Shown here: in pieces, positions 16,096 to 23,016 of the stretch | Layout of the letters: each line of letters starts with the position of its first letter | Numbering within the stretch: the first letter of the stretch is position 1 | Assembly: GCA_024278415.1 (NCBI GenBank) | Contig: JAJRTI010000016.1 | Location: 1 to 35,013, forward strand | Direction of reading: 5' to 3' | Length of the DNA stretch: 35,013 nucleotides | Source of the DNA: Planctomycetota bacterium | GTDB lineage: Bacteria > Planctomycetota > Brocadiia > JAJRTI01 | Position numbers and translations under genes: made by a program | Notes under the pieces: generated by a model | What the model was told of the DNA's origin: nothing | The model's database searches: none | Seen by the model: only the letters and a program-made list of their open reading frames with translations

Positions 16096-16596
16096 GTGGC
16101 AGTTCGCATCCGAATGAAGCGAATGGGCCGGCGCAACCGGCCGTATTACCGAATGGGCGTGTTCGACGCGCGTACGCCTCGCGATGGCAGCGCCATCGAG
16201 ATGCTAGGCACGTACGACCCGCTGAACCCCAACTTGGACAAGCAAGTCACGGTCAAGGCTGACCGTGCGGTCTACTGGCTTCAGCAAGGCGCACAGCCAA
16301 GCGAGACCGTGGCCTCGATTCTCAAGAAGCTTCAGATCACGAAGGACGGCGCTCCTGACGAGCCGGTGAAGCTGTCCGACGTGGTGAAGGAGAAGCCTAA
16401 GGCTGAAGAGCCTGCGCCGGAGCCCAAGGCTGAAGAGCCCGCGCCGGACAAGGCGGAGGCAGAAGCTCCTGCCGAGCCGAAAGCTGAGGCGCCCGCCCAA
16501 GCCGAGGCGGACGAAGAGAAGCCGGCTGAGGAAGCCCCGGCCGAGGCTCCCGCGGAGCCCGCGGCCGAGGAAGCCGAAGCCAAGGAGTCCGAGTAG
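16096..16596 (+). CDS. rpsP: 30S ribosomal protein S16 with long Ala/Glu/Pro tail
   Basis: A 166-residue S16, about twice the usual length. Residues 1 to about 85 are a standard S16 (MAVRIRMKRMGRRNRPYYR, then RDGSAIEMLGTYDPLNP). From about residue 95 the protein is a low-complexity tail of A, E, P and K, with a near-exact repeat KAEEPAPEP / KAEEPAPDK encoded by copies at 16399-16421 and 16426-16448. Such tails occur on S16 in several phyla and are presumed disordered. The start is GTG at 16096, preceded by GGAG nine bases upstream. The 170-base gap after ffh shows no strong promoter and one short GC hairpin. trmD follows after 36 bases. Confidence 0.95.
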   Translation: MAVRIRMKRMGRRNRPYYRMGVFDARTPRDGSAIEMLGTYDPLNPNLDKQVTVKADRAVYWLQQGAQPSETVASILKKLQITKDGAPDEPVKLSDVVKEKPKAEEPAPEPKAEEPAPDKAEAEAPAEPKAEAPAQAEADEEKPAEEAPAEAPAEPAAEEAEAKESE

Positions 16597-16632
16597 CCTC
16601 GAACGCCGGCGCCTTGCCTTGGAGACGGTCCC

Positions 16633-17322
16633 GTGCGCATCGACGTGCTGACGCTGTTCCCGGCCATGTTCGAGCCGGTGTTGCGCGACAGCATCCTCAA
16701 GATCGCGCAGGAGAAGGGCCTCGTCGATATCCACGTGCACAATATCCGTGACTACAGCACGGACAAGCACAGGAAGGTAGACGATCGGCCCTACGGCGGC
16801 GGCCCGGGCATGGTGATGAAGCCCGACGTGGTCATCGCCGCAGTTGAAGCCGTCGAGGCCATGGACACGCGCCAGGCCTTGCGCATTCTGCTGACGCCTC
16901 AAGGCGAGCGCTTCGAACAGGCCCACGCGAGGGCCTTTGCCAAGCGCGAGCGCTTGCTGCTCATCTGTGGCCGGTACGAAGGCTTCGACGAGCGCATCAT
17001 CATCGGGCTGGAGCCGCTGGAGCTGTCGATCGGCGACTACGTGCTCACCGGCGGCGAGGCGCCGGCCATGGTCGTGGTCGAAGCGGTTACGCGGCTCGTG
17101 CCGGGTGTGCTCGGCCACCCGCAGTCGGCCATGCAGGACTCGTTTGAAGCGGGCCTGCTCGACTGCCCGCAATACACCCGGCCCCCGGAGTTCCGAGGCA
17201 TGCGCGTGCCCGAAGTGCTGCTATCCGGAGACCATGCCAAGATCGAGGCCTGGCGCCGGGAACAAGCCAAACAGAAAACTGCCCGCGTTCGGGCTGATCT
17301 GCTCGATCGCGGCGAGACATAG
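16633..17322 (+). CDS. trmD: tRNA (guanine-N1)-methyltransferase
   Basis: A 229-residue SPOUT methyltransferase that methylates G37 of tRNAs, using S-adenosylmethionine, to prevent frameshifting. Key motifs are intact: [25 protein letters not shown] and [12 protein letters not shown] (the knot region), and the C-terminal [20 protein letters not shown]. The GTG at 16633 is the start, with GGAG eight bases upstream and the standard [10 protein letters not shown] beginning. The usual neighbour rimM is absent between rpsP and trmD. The TAG stop (17320-17322) lies at the first pair of a REP-like hairpin, so the transcript folds right at the end of the reading frame. Confidence 0.97.
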   Translation: MRIDVLTLFPAMFEPVLRDSILKIAQEKGLVDIHVHNIRDYSTDKHRKVDDRPYGGGPGMVMKPDVVIAAVEAVEAMDTRQALRILLTPQGERFEQAHARAFAKRERLLLICGRYEGFDERIIIGLEPLELSIGDYVLTGGEAPAMVVVEAVTRLVPGVLGHPQSAMQDSFEAGLLDCPQYTRPPEFRGMRVPEVLLSGDHAKIEAWRREQAKQKTARVRADLLDRGET

Positions 17323-17453
17323 CCGAAGCCACCAGGCTTCGGCAGTCGCCGCATGCGCCAGCATGCGGGCGAAGCGCCGAGCGGCTCACAAGCCCCCCGC
17401 ATTTTGGCGAATGCGGCTACGACATACATCCGCACCCTGGTGGGTGCGGCTAC
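17320..17453. repeat. Cluster of four REP-like hairpins, trmD-rplS spacer
   Basis: Two reverse copies are followed by two forward copies. Reverse: TAG then arms CCGAAGCC / GGCTTCGG with loop ACCA (to 17342), and CCGCATGC / GCATGCGG with loop GCCA (17349-17368). Forward: CCGCATTT / GAATGCGG with loop TGGC and tail CTAC (17397-17420; one G-T pair), and CCGCACCC / GGGTGCGG with loop TGGT and tail CTAC (17430-17453). Stem ends, loop and tail are conserved while the stem middles differ and remain paired. The arrangement, inverted pairs in a spacer, is that of REP/BIME elements. Confidence 0.75.
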
Positions 17454-17470
17454 CGATGAGGAGTTTCATC

Positions 17471-17845
17471 ATGCAATCCGTTATCGAAGCGATAGAATCT
17501 CAGTACCTGAAGAAGGAAGTGCCCGAGTTCAATGTTGGCGATACCGTGGATGTCCACGTGATCATCACCGAAGGAGCGGGCAAGGATGAGCGCGAGCGCG
17601 TCCAAGTTTTTACCGGCACCGTGATCGGCCGCAAGGGCGGCGGCTTGCGCGAAACCTTCACCGTGCGCAAGATTGTTGCCGGCGAAGGCGTGGAGCGCGT
17701 GTTCCCCATGCACTCTCCCAAGGTCGCGAAGGTCGAGGTGAAACGCCGCGGCAAAGTGCGCCGAGCAAAGCTATACTACCTGCGCGACCGCGTGGGCCGC
17801 GGCACACGCGTGAAGCAGGCCGACTGGAAAAAGAAGAAGTCGTAA
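17471..17845 (+). CDS. rplS: 50S ribosomal protein L19
   Basis: A 124-residue L19, which sits at the 30S-50S interface. The characteristic [33 protein letters not shown] and [25 protein letters not shown] segments are all present, and length is normal for the family. The ATG at 17471 has GAGGAG seven bases upstream (17458-17463), placed directly after the last REP-like hairpin, so that hairpin could influence access to the start. A longer in-frame reading upstream crosses trmD in another frame and is not real. yraN follows after 12 bases. Confidence 0.97.
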   Translation: MQSVIEAIESQYLKKEVPEFNVGDTVDVHVIITEGAGKDERERVQVFTGTVIGRKGGGLRETFTVRKIVAGEGVERVFPMHSPKVAKVEVKRRGKVRRAKLYYLRDRVGRGTRVKQADWKKKKS

Positions 17846-17857
17846 GGCCCTCCCCTC

Positions 17858-18313
17858 ATGTGGCCTGGTGTCCGCAAGCTTGCCGCGCTGCTGGATTGGC
17901 TCGTGGTAGGCCGCGCGCCGGAGCGTCCGCCCAAGGACTCGACGTCGAAGGAGATGGGGCAGTACGGCGAAGACCTGGCGGTATACCACTTGCGAAAAAT
18001 GGGCTACAAGATCTTGGCCCGCAATGTTGTCATCGGCCGCGGCGAGATCGACGTGCTGGCTCTTGATGCAGGAACCCTCTGCTTCGTCGAGGTCAAGGCG
18101 CGCACCCACGACTCCTACGGAGGCGGGGTGGCCGCGGTGACCCGGGCCAAGCGGCTCCTCGTGGCTCGGGCCGCGGGCGAGATCGTGCGGCGCCGCGGCT
18201 TGGCCAATCAAGACTGCCGTTTCGACGTGGTGGACGTATCCATGCCCGAGGGCTGTGAGCCTGAGGTGCAGGTGTTCAAAGGCGCATTTGCCGCGGATGG
18301 CCGATTGCTGTGA
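17858..18313 (+). CDS. yraN: UPF0102 (YraN) family endonuclease-like protein
   Basis: A 151-residue protein of the UPF0102 family with a predicted PD-(D/E)xK nuclease fold. The core is visible: GQYGEDLAVYHLRKMGYKILARNV, then GEIDVLALD and FVEVKAR, which carry the D-ExK catalytic signature (aspartate in GEID, E and K in VEVK). About 30 residues precede the domain, a little longer than usual. Its biological role is not settled. Position directly after rplS is common in bacteria and supports the call. The ATG at 17858 is the only reasonable start; the ribosome-binding site is weak (AAGG at the end of rplS). Confidence 0.88.
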   Translation: MWPGVRKLAALLDWLVVGRAPERPPKDSTSKEMGQYGEDLAVYHLRKMGYKILARNVVIGRGEIDVLALDAGTLCFVEVKARTHDSYGGGVAAVTRAKRLLVARAAGEIVRRRGLANQDCRFDVVDVSMPEGCEPEVQVFKGAFAADGRLL

Positions 18314-18350
18314 CGCGACCCTCCCTTTGCCCTCACGGAGAACCCCGTTC

Positions 18351-19286
18351 ATGAGTTCCTACGTTGTCACTGGCGGTGCGGGCTTCATCGGCTCGAATCT
18401 GGCGAGTACGCTCGTCGACGAGGGACACCAGGTCACTATTGTCGATAACTTTGCCACCGGCCGGCGGGAAAACATCGCGGACCTGCTGGACCGCGTGACG
18501 CTCGTCGAGGGGAGCATCTGCGACCTGCCGGTGCTCGCGGAAGCGTTCGACGGCGCGGATTTCGTGCTCCACCAAGCCGCACTGCCGTCCGTGCAGCGCT
18601 CCGTCGAGGCGCCACTCGATGCCAACGAGATCAACGTGACCGGCACGCTGAAGGTGCTGGAGACCGCCAAGAACACGGGGGTCAAACGCGTGGTGTTCGC
18701 GGCGTCCAGTTCGGCGTACGGCAACCAGCCGACGCTGCCGAAGGTGGAGACCATGCTGCCCGATCCGCTGTCGCCCTACGCGGCCTCGAAGCTCGCGGGG
18801 GAAAGCTACTGCAAGGTCTTCTACGAGTGCTATGGTCTCCAGACGGTCTGCCTTCGCTATTTCAACATCTTCGGCCCGCGGCAGGATCCCAACTCGCAGT
18901 ATTCGGCCGTAGTGCCCATCTTCATCACCAAGCTCATGGCCGGGGAGCGGCCAACGATCTTTGGCGACGGCGAGCAGTCGCGCGATTTTACGTACGTGGC
19001 CAACGCGGTGCGCGCCAACATGCTGGCCTGCACCGCTCCGGATGCGCCGGGGAGCATCGTCAACGTCGGGTGCGACGCCCGCTTCTCGCTCAACGCGATG
19101 ATCCAGAAACTCAACGAGATCATGGGCACGAACATCGAGCCTATCTACGCGGAGGAGCGGCCCGGCGACGTGAAGCACTCCCACGCGGCAGTCGATAAGG
19201 CGCGCGAGAAGCTGGGCTACGAGCCGATCGTGGACTTCGACGAGGGGCTGAGGCGGACCGTGGAGTGGTATCGGGCGAGGGCGTAG
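18351..19286 (+). CDS. NAD-dependent sugar epimerase/dehydratase (extended SDR)
   Basis: A 311-residue extended short-chain dehydrogenase acting on nucleotide sugars. The NAD-binding GGAGFIG lies at 8-14, SSSAYG near 121-126 and the catalytic YAASK at 143-147. LRYFNIFGPRQDPNSQYSAV followed by FGDGEQSRDFTYV resembles UDP-GlcNAc 4-epimerases of the WbpP/TviC type more than GalE, but substrate is not certain. It likely feeds LPS or surface polysaccharide synthesis. The ATG at 18351 begins the Rossmann strand and has GGAG ten bases upstream. It follows yraN by 37 bases and is followed by a heptanucleotide repeat. Confidence 0.88.
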   Translation: MSSYVVTGGAGFIGSNLASTLVDEGHQVTIVDNFATGRRENIADLLDRVTLVEGSICDLPVLAEAFDGADFVLHQAALPSVQRSVEAPLDANEINVTGTLKVLETAKNTGVKRVVFAASSSAYGNQPTLPKVETMLPDPLSPYAASKLAGESYCKVFYECYGLQTVCLRYFNIFGPRQDPNSQYSAVVPIFITKLMAGERPTIFGDGEQSRDFTYVANAVRANMLACTAPDAPGSIVNVGCDARFSLNAMIQKLNEIMGTNIEPIYAEERPGDVKHSHAAVDKAREKLGYEPIVDFDEGLRRTVEWYRARA

Positions 19287-19290
19287 AGGC

Positions 19291-19344
19291 ATTGGTCATT
19301 GGTCATTGGTCATTGGTCATTGGTCATTGGTCATTGGTCATTGG
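19291..19344. repeat. Tandem heptanucleotide repeat (ATTGGTC)7
   Basis: Seven perfect copies of ATTGGTC run from 19291 to 19339, with a partial eighth (ATTGG) to 19344, starting four bases after the epimerase stop. A related CAATGACTACTGACC-like stretch appears near 19432. Such arrays change length by slippage; no function is evident. Confidence 0.9.
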
Positions 19345-19380
19345 GCCATCTTGCCGGGTGTAGGATTGGCTGATGGGATG

Positions 19381-19408
19381 CTTGCATCATGAGCCACGTG
19401 CATGCAAG
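19381..19408. other. Inverted repeat before the acyl-CoA synthetase gene
   Basis: CTTGCAT (19381-19387) and ATGCAAG (19402-19408) pair over seven bases around a 14-base loop. It may be an operator or weak terminator for the gene upstream; there is nothing to decide between them. Confidence 0.3.
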
Positions 19409-19457
19409 AATAGGCGGACGCCCAATGACTACTGACCTATGATGGCCTCCCCGCGCC

Positions 19458-20966
19458 ATGCAGAACATCATCCAACTCCTCAACCACACCGTCGCGCAGT
19501 ACCCCAACAAGGCCGCTATGATCTGCGAGGGCGAGGAATTGACGTACGCAGAGCTGGACGCGCTCGTGCGCCGCGTCAGTGCGAACATGCGCGAGCAATG
19601 GGGCATCGGGCCTGGCGACCGCGTGGCCATGCTCATGCCCAACTGCGCCGAGACGGTCGTCGCCTACCTCAGCGTCATCCGCACCGGGGCAACCGCGCTG
19701 CCTGTGAATATCCGGCTCAAGCCGCCGGAGATCCAGTTCATTCTCAACGACGCCGGCGCGTGCGCGCTGGTCGTGCATCATAAGACTTGGGCCGCGGCCA
19801 CGGAGGTGCTTCCTAAGTTGTCCTGCGTCAAGCACGTGCTGTCGGTTGGGTTCGACGACCCCTCAGCCATTCCGATCGGGCGTTTCGTCTCGACGCCGGC
19901 GCCTGAGTTCGACGCGCCGCGCATGCAGGCTGAGGACGTGGCCGCGATCATCTACACCTCTGGCACCACGGGCCTGCCCAAGGGCGCGATGTTGATGCAC
20001 AAGAACCTGATCTTCAATGCGCGGAGCACCGTCCGCGCATTCGGCTTCGCGCACCACGAACGCCACCTCGTGGTCGTGCCGTTGTTTCACGTGACTGGGC
20101 TCAACACGATCCTCATCACGTCGCTCATGATCGGCAGTACGATCGTCGTATCCGACAAGACCGGCCCCCGGGACATCATCGCGGCCATTGAGCGTTACCG
20201 CACGAACACCTTCTTTGGCGTGCCCACGACGTACGTGCTCTTTCTCGCGGCGCAAGGCGTCGCGGCTGCGGACCTATCGAGCGCGCGCCTCTTCGTCTAC
20301 TCCGGCGCGCCCATGCCGCCGGAGACGATCCTGCGCTTGCGGGATCTGTTCCCAACCGTGGATTTGGTCAACCTGTACGGCTTGACTGAGACCACCTCCG
20401 TGACCACCGTGTTGCCGGCCGAGGACGCGCTCCGCAGGATCGAGTCCGTGGGCAAAGCCGTGCCCCACCTGCAACTCAAGGTGCTCGACCCCAACGAGAA
20501 GGAGGTGCGGCCAGGCGAGATCGGCGAGTTGTGCGTGAAGGGCGACAGCGTGTTCAAGGGCTACTACAATCGGCCCGAGGCGACCGCGGCAGCATTTGTC
20601 GGGGGGTGGTTCCGCACCGGAGACAATGCGCTCATCGACGCCGAGGGCTATGTGTTCCTCAAGGGCCGCAAGAAGGAGCTGATCATCGTCGCGGGGGAGA
20701 ACGTGTATCCGGTGGAGGTCGAGAACGCCATCTGCTCGCTGCCGGAAGTCCTCGAAGCCGCGGCCATTGGCGTGGCCCATCCGGTCATGGGCCAAGTGGT
20801 CAAAGCGGTGGTCGTGCTGGAGAAGGGGGCGGCGCTCACGGAGGCGGACATCAAGCGCCACTGCACGGAGCGCCTGGCGACGTTCAAGGTCCCCCAGTCC
20901 GTCGAGTTTATGGACCACCTCCCGCGCAATCCGTCGGGGAAAGTGGTGAAGCGTCTGCTGGGGTAG
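19458..20966 (+). CDS. Acyl-CoA synthetase / AMP-dependent ligase
   Basis: A 502-residue ANL-superfamily adenylating enzyme, most like fatty-acid or aromatic-acid CoA ligases. The phosphate-binding loop YTSGTTGLPKG lies at 166-176, YGLTETTS near 307 and GWFRTGD near 384-390, followed by the hinge segment GRKKELIIVAGENVYP and the catalytic lysine K495 in NPSGKVVKR. All core motifs are intact. The reaction is carboxylate + ATP + CoA to acyl-CoA; the carboxylate is unknown. The ATG at 19458 gives a standard N-terminus (QLLNHTVAQYPNKAA); no strong ribosome-binding site is seen. It is separated from its neighbours by repeat-containing spacers and looks monocistronic. Confidence 0.9.
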   Translation: MQNIIQLLNHTVAQYPNKAAMICEGEELTYAELDALVRRVSANMREQWGIGPGDRVAMLMPNCAETVVAYLSVIRTGATALPVNIRLKPPEIQFILNDAGACALVVHHKTWAAATEVLPKLSCVKHVLSVGFDDPSAIPIGRFVSTPAPEFDAPRMQAEDVAAIIYTSGTTGLPKGAMLMHKNLIFNARSTVRAFGFAHHERHLVVVPLFHVTGLNTILITSLMIGSTIVVSDKTGPRDIIAAIERYRTNTFFGVPTTYVLFLAAQGVAAADLSSARLFVYSGAPMPPETILRLRDLFPTVDLVNLYGLTETTSVTTVLPAEDALRRIESVGKAVPHLQLKVLDPNEKEVRPGEIGELCVKGDSVFKGYYNRPEATAAAFVGGWFRTGDNALIDAEGYVFLKGRKKELIIVAGENVYPVEVENAICSLPEVLEAAAIGVAHPVMGQVVKAVVVLEKGAALTEADIKRHCTERLATFKVPQSVEFMDHLPRNPSGKVVKRLLG

Positions 20967-21394
20967 CGCATCGTCGCGGACGCGAAGTCCGGCAGGGTAC
21001 AGTTTCGTCGTAGACGTCTCGATCCTTCTTCCAGGTGGGTGGGACTCGGAATCTCGGGCAGGAGGAAGCAGCGGCGGAGCCGTGGCTTGCCGACGATCGG
21101 ACTTCCGTGGAGTCGGGAGGAGCTTGGAATGGAGGCTTGCGGAAACCATGAGCGCGCCCGAGGCCACGCTCACGCTTGACGCTCCATGTGCGGGGGCCTA
21201 TAATGCCCGCGCTCCACGTGGCACATTCGCCACGCGACGATTCGCATGATTCTCGCTGCGGGAAAGGGCGATTGGATCAGCCGGCAAATCCTGGCCATGG
21301 GCTGCTGCGGCGCATGCGCGTGACGGGGTGGACGCCCTGCGCGCCATCTGGCCGGTGTGGCCGTCGTGACAGCCGAACGCGGGGGGCTCTGTAG
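20967..21394. other. Intergenic region upstream of uppS
   Basis: A 428-base spacer without a credible gene. The left half is GC-rich with loose inverted similarity (GAAGTCC, GGACTTCC) but no strong structure. A near-consensus promoter lies at 21176-21204. A six-base hairpin, CGTGGC (21217-21222) with GCCACG (21229-21234), lies at the expected start of the transcript, within a leader of about 180 bases. The sequence GGCAGGAGGAAGCAGC near 21058 recalls part of the SRP RNA core but lacks its apical stem. Confidence 0.5.
21176..21204 (+). promoter_or_regulatory. Strong sigma70-type promoter of the uppS unit
   Basis: TTGACG (21176-21181, five of six matches) and TATAAT (21199-21204, perfect) are separated by exactly 17 bases. 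It is the best promoter in the window. The start site would be near 21211. It likely serves uppS-cdsA-phoH-pgpH-ybeY. Confidence 0.75.
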
Positions 21395-22165
21395 ATGGCC
21401 AAGGCGTCTGTGCCGCACATCCCTCCGGAGCGCCGCCCTCGCCACGTCGCCATCATCATGGATGGCAACGGCCGCTGGGCGCGGGAGCGTGGCCTGCCCC
21501 GACGCAGAGGCCATGAGGAGGGAGCCAAGTCGGTGCGCGTGGTGTTGGAGGCGTGTCAAGAACTCGACATCGAGCAGTTGACCCTCTACGCATTCTCCAG
21601 CGAGAACTGGAAGCGCCCGGAGGCCGAAATCCAGTATCTCATGAGCCTCTTGGTGCGCTACCTCCGGGGGGAGAGGAAGCGACTCATGAAGAACGGCGTG
21701 AGGCTTCGCGTGATCGGCCGCCGAGAGGGGTTGTCACAGCAGGTGCTCGACGAGATCGACAAGGTGACCGAGTTGACCGCAGACAATACACGCGGCACGC
21801 TTTGCCTGGCGATCAACTACGGCGCGAGGCAAGAGATTGCGGACGCCGCACGGGCGCTCGCAAAGGACGCCGCGGCCGGGCGACTCGCGCCGGATGAGAT
21901 TGACGAGAAGGTGTTTGGGCAATATCTGTACACGGCAGACATGCCCGAACCCGATCTTCTGATCCGAACCGCAAACGAGATGCGTGTGAGCAACTTCCTG
22001 CTCTGGCAGATCTCGTACGCGGAGCTATACGTGACGCCCGTGTATTGGCCGGATTTCCGCAAACCGCAGTTGGTTGAGGCTGTGGCCGAGTTCGCGTCCC
22101 GGGAGCGCCGCTTTGGCGGCCTGGGCGACGCGGCCATGGCCAGCGTGGAAGGAGGCCAAGATTAG
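21395..22165 (+). CDS. uppS: Isoprenyl (undecaprenyl) diphosphate synthase
   Basis: A 256-residue cis-prenyltransferase that makes the C55 lipid carrier for peptidoglycan and LPS sugars. The catalytic aspartate is D23 in IIMDGNGRWA; YAFSSENWKRP lies at 65-75 and SNFLLWQISYAELY at 199-212. The segment normally RTSGE or RTGGE reads RTANE (191-195), an unusual change in a substrate-binding loop, though the arginine and glutamate are kept. The ATG at 21395 fits the family's usual start; a run of G lies eight bases upstream. The gene overlaps cdsA: its TAG stop shares bases with a likely ATT start. Confidence 0.95.
   Translation: MAKASVPHIPPERRPRHVAIIMDGNGRWARERGLPRRRGHEEGAKSVRVVLEACQELDIEQLTLYAFSSENWKRPEAEIQYLMSLLVRYLRGERKRLMKNGVRLRVIGRREGLSQQVLDEIDKVTELTADNTRGTLCLAINYGARQEIADAARALAKDAAAGRLAPDEIDEKVFGQYLYTADMPEPDLLIRTANEMRVSNFLLWQISYAELYVTPVYWPDFRKPQLVEAVAEFASRERRFGGLGDAAMASVEGGQD
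22149..22155 (+). promoter_or_regulatory. Ribosome-binding site deciding the cdsA start
   Basis: AAGGAGG inside the end of uppS lies five bases before the ATT at 22161. It is a near-perfect Shine-Dalgarno sequence at ideal spacing, with no ATG, GTG or TTG in the right place, and so points to initiation at ATT. Confidence 0.65.
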
Positions 22166-23000
22166 AATCCGAGTCTACATCGGGGCGGCGATCCTTGCAT
22201 TGGTGATGGCGGTGTTCGCTGTGGATCGTGTGCTCGAGACGAACTACGCCTTCTTGGTGCTGGTCGAGGCGTTCATGTGCCTCGCGCTGGCTGAGTTTTT
22301 CAAACTCATCGGCAAGAAGGGCGGCCAGCCGCTGCGCAAGACGACCCTTGTCATGGCCCTGCTGTTTGTGGCTGTTCGCTGGCTGCACCTGCGCGGCGAT
22401 CTCAGCCAATCTTATGACATGCCGGCGGTGATCGTGGTTGTGTTTGCGCTGTTCCTCGTGCAGGGGATTGCGAACAAGACGACCAACGCGGTGCAGAACG
22501 TCTCGGGGGCCATCTTCGCCTTCATGTACGTTGCGTTCCTCGGCAGCTACATGCTCGACCTGCGGTTTCTCTCGCCCGGCGCGAGCGACGCGGGGGCGCA
22601 GGTGGTGTTGGCGTTCATCCTCATCGCGAAATCTGTGGATTCGGGCGCGTACTTCGTCGGCCGGAAGCTGGGCCGCACGAAGATGAGCCCGGTGGTGAGC
22701 CCCAAGAAGACGTATGAGGGGCTTGCGGGGGGCCTGCTGTGCGGCGTGGGGGCCGGCATGATCATCTACTATGGCTTCGGGTGGCGCATCGCGCCCCCAG
22801 GGTGGCTCGCGGTTGTGTGCTTGGCGATTGGCATCAGCGGCCAGCTTGGCGACCTTGCCGAATCGATGATCAAGCGCGACACTGGGTCCAAGGATTCGAG
22901 CGTTATTCCTGGACTTGGGGGCATCTTGGACATCGTGGATTGCTTGCTCGTGTCCGCACCGGTGACCTACTATTTGCTGCTCCTCGGGCCGAAACCGTAG
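22161..23000 (+). CDS. cdsA: Phosphatidate cytidylyltransferase, probable ATT start
   Basis: About 279 residues, an integral membrane enzyme making CDP-diacylglycerol for phospholipid synthesis, with some seven to eight hydrophobic segments. The C-terminal signature is recognisable (GDLAESMIKRDTGSKDSS, then PGLGGILDIVDC near 249-260), but where the classical motif has PGHGG, DR and DS this one has PGLGG, DI and DC. ATT at 22161 is chosen as start because of the AAGGAGG five bases upstream and because the first helix (VYIGAAILALVMAVF) begins just after it. In-frame alternatives are TTG at 22074, which would add 29 unlikely residues deep inside uppS, or codons within the first helix. The overlap with the uppS stop (ATTAG) implies translational coupling. 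Confidence 0.88.
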   Translation: MRIRVYIGAAILALVMAVFAVDRVLETNYAFLVLVEAFMCLALAEFFKLIGKKGGQPLRKTTLVMALLFVAVRWLHLRGDLSQSYDMPAVIVVVFALFLVQGIANKTTNAVQNVSGAIFAFMYVAFLGSYMLDLRFLSPGASDAGAQVVLAFILIAKSVDSGAYFVGRKLGRTKMSPVVSPKKTYEGLAGGLLCGVGAGMIIYYGFGWRIAPPGWLAVVCLAIGISGQLGDLAESMIKRDTGSKDSSVIPGLGGILDIVDCLLVSAPVTYYLLLLGPKP

Positions 23001-23016
23001 CCCAAGAGAAGATGAT

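Noticed and set aside
17320..17453. tRNA gene in the trmD-rplS spacer
   Set aside because: The four stems are in a row, not a cloverleaf, and the T-loop consensus GTTCRA is absent.
19291..19344. CRISPR array
   Set aside because: The unit is seven bases with no spacers; it is a simple tandem repeat.
21020..21110. Possible small SRP RNA near GGCAGGAGGAAGCAGC
   Set aside because: The apical CC-GGAA-GG stem and the flanking helix of the conserved core are missing.
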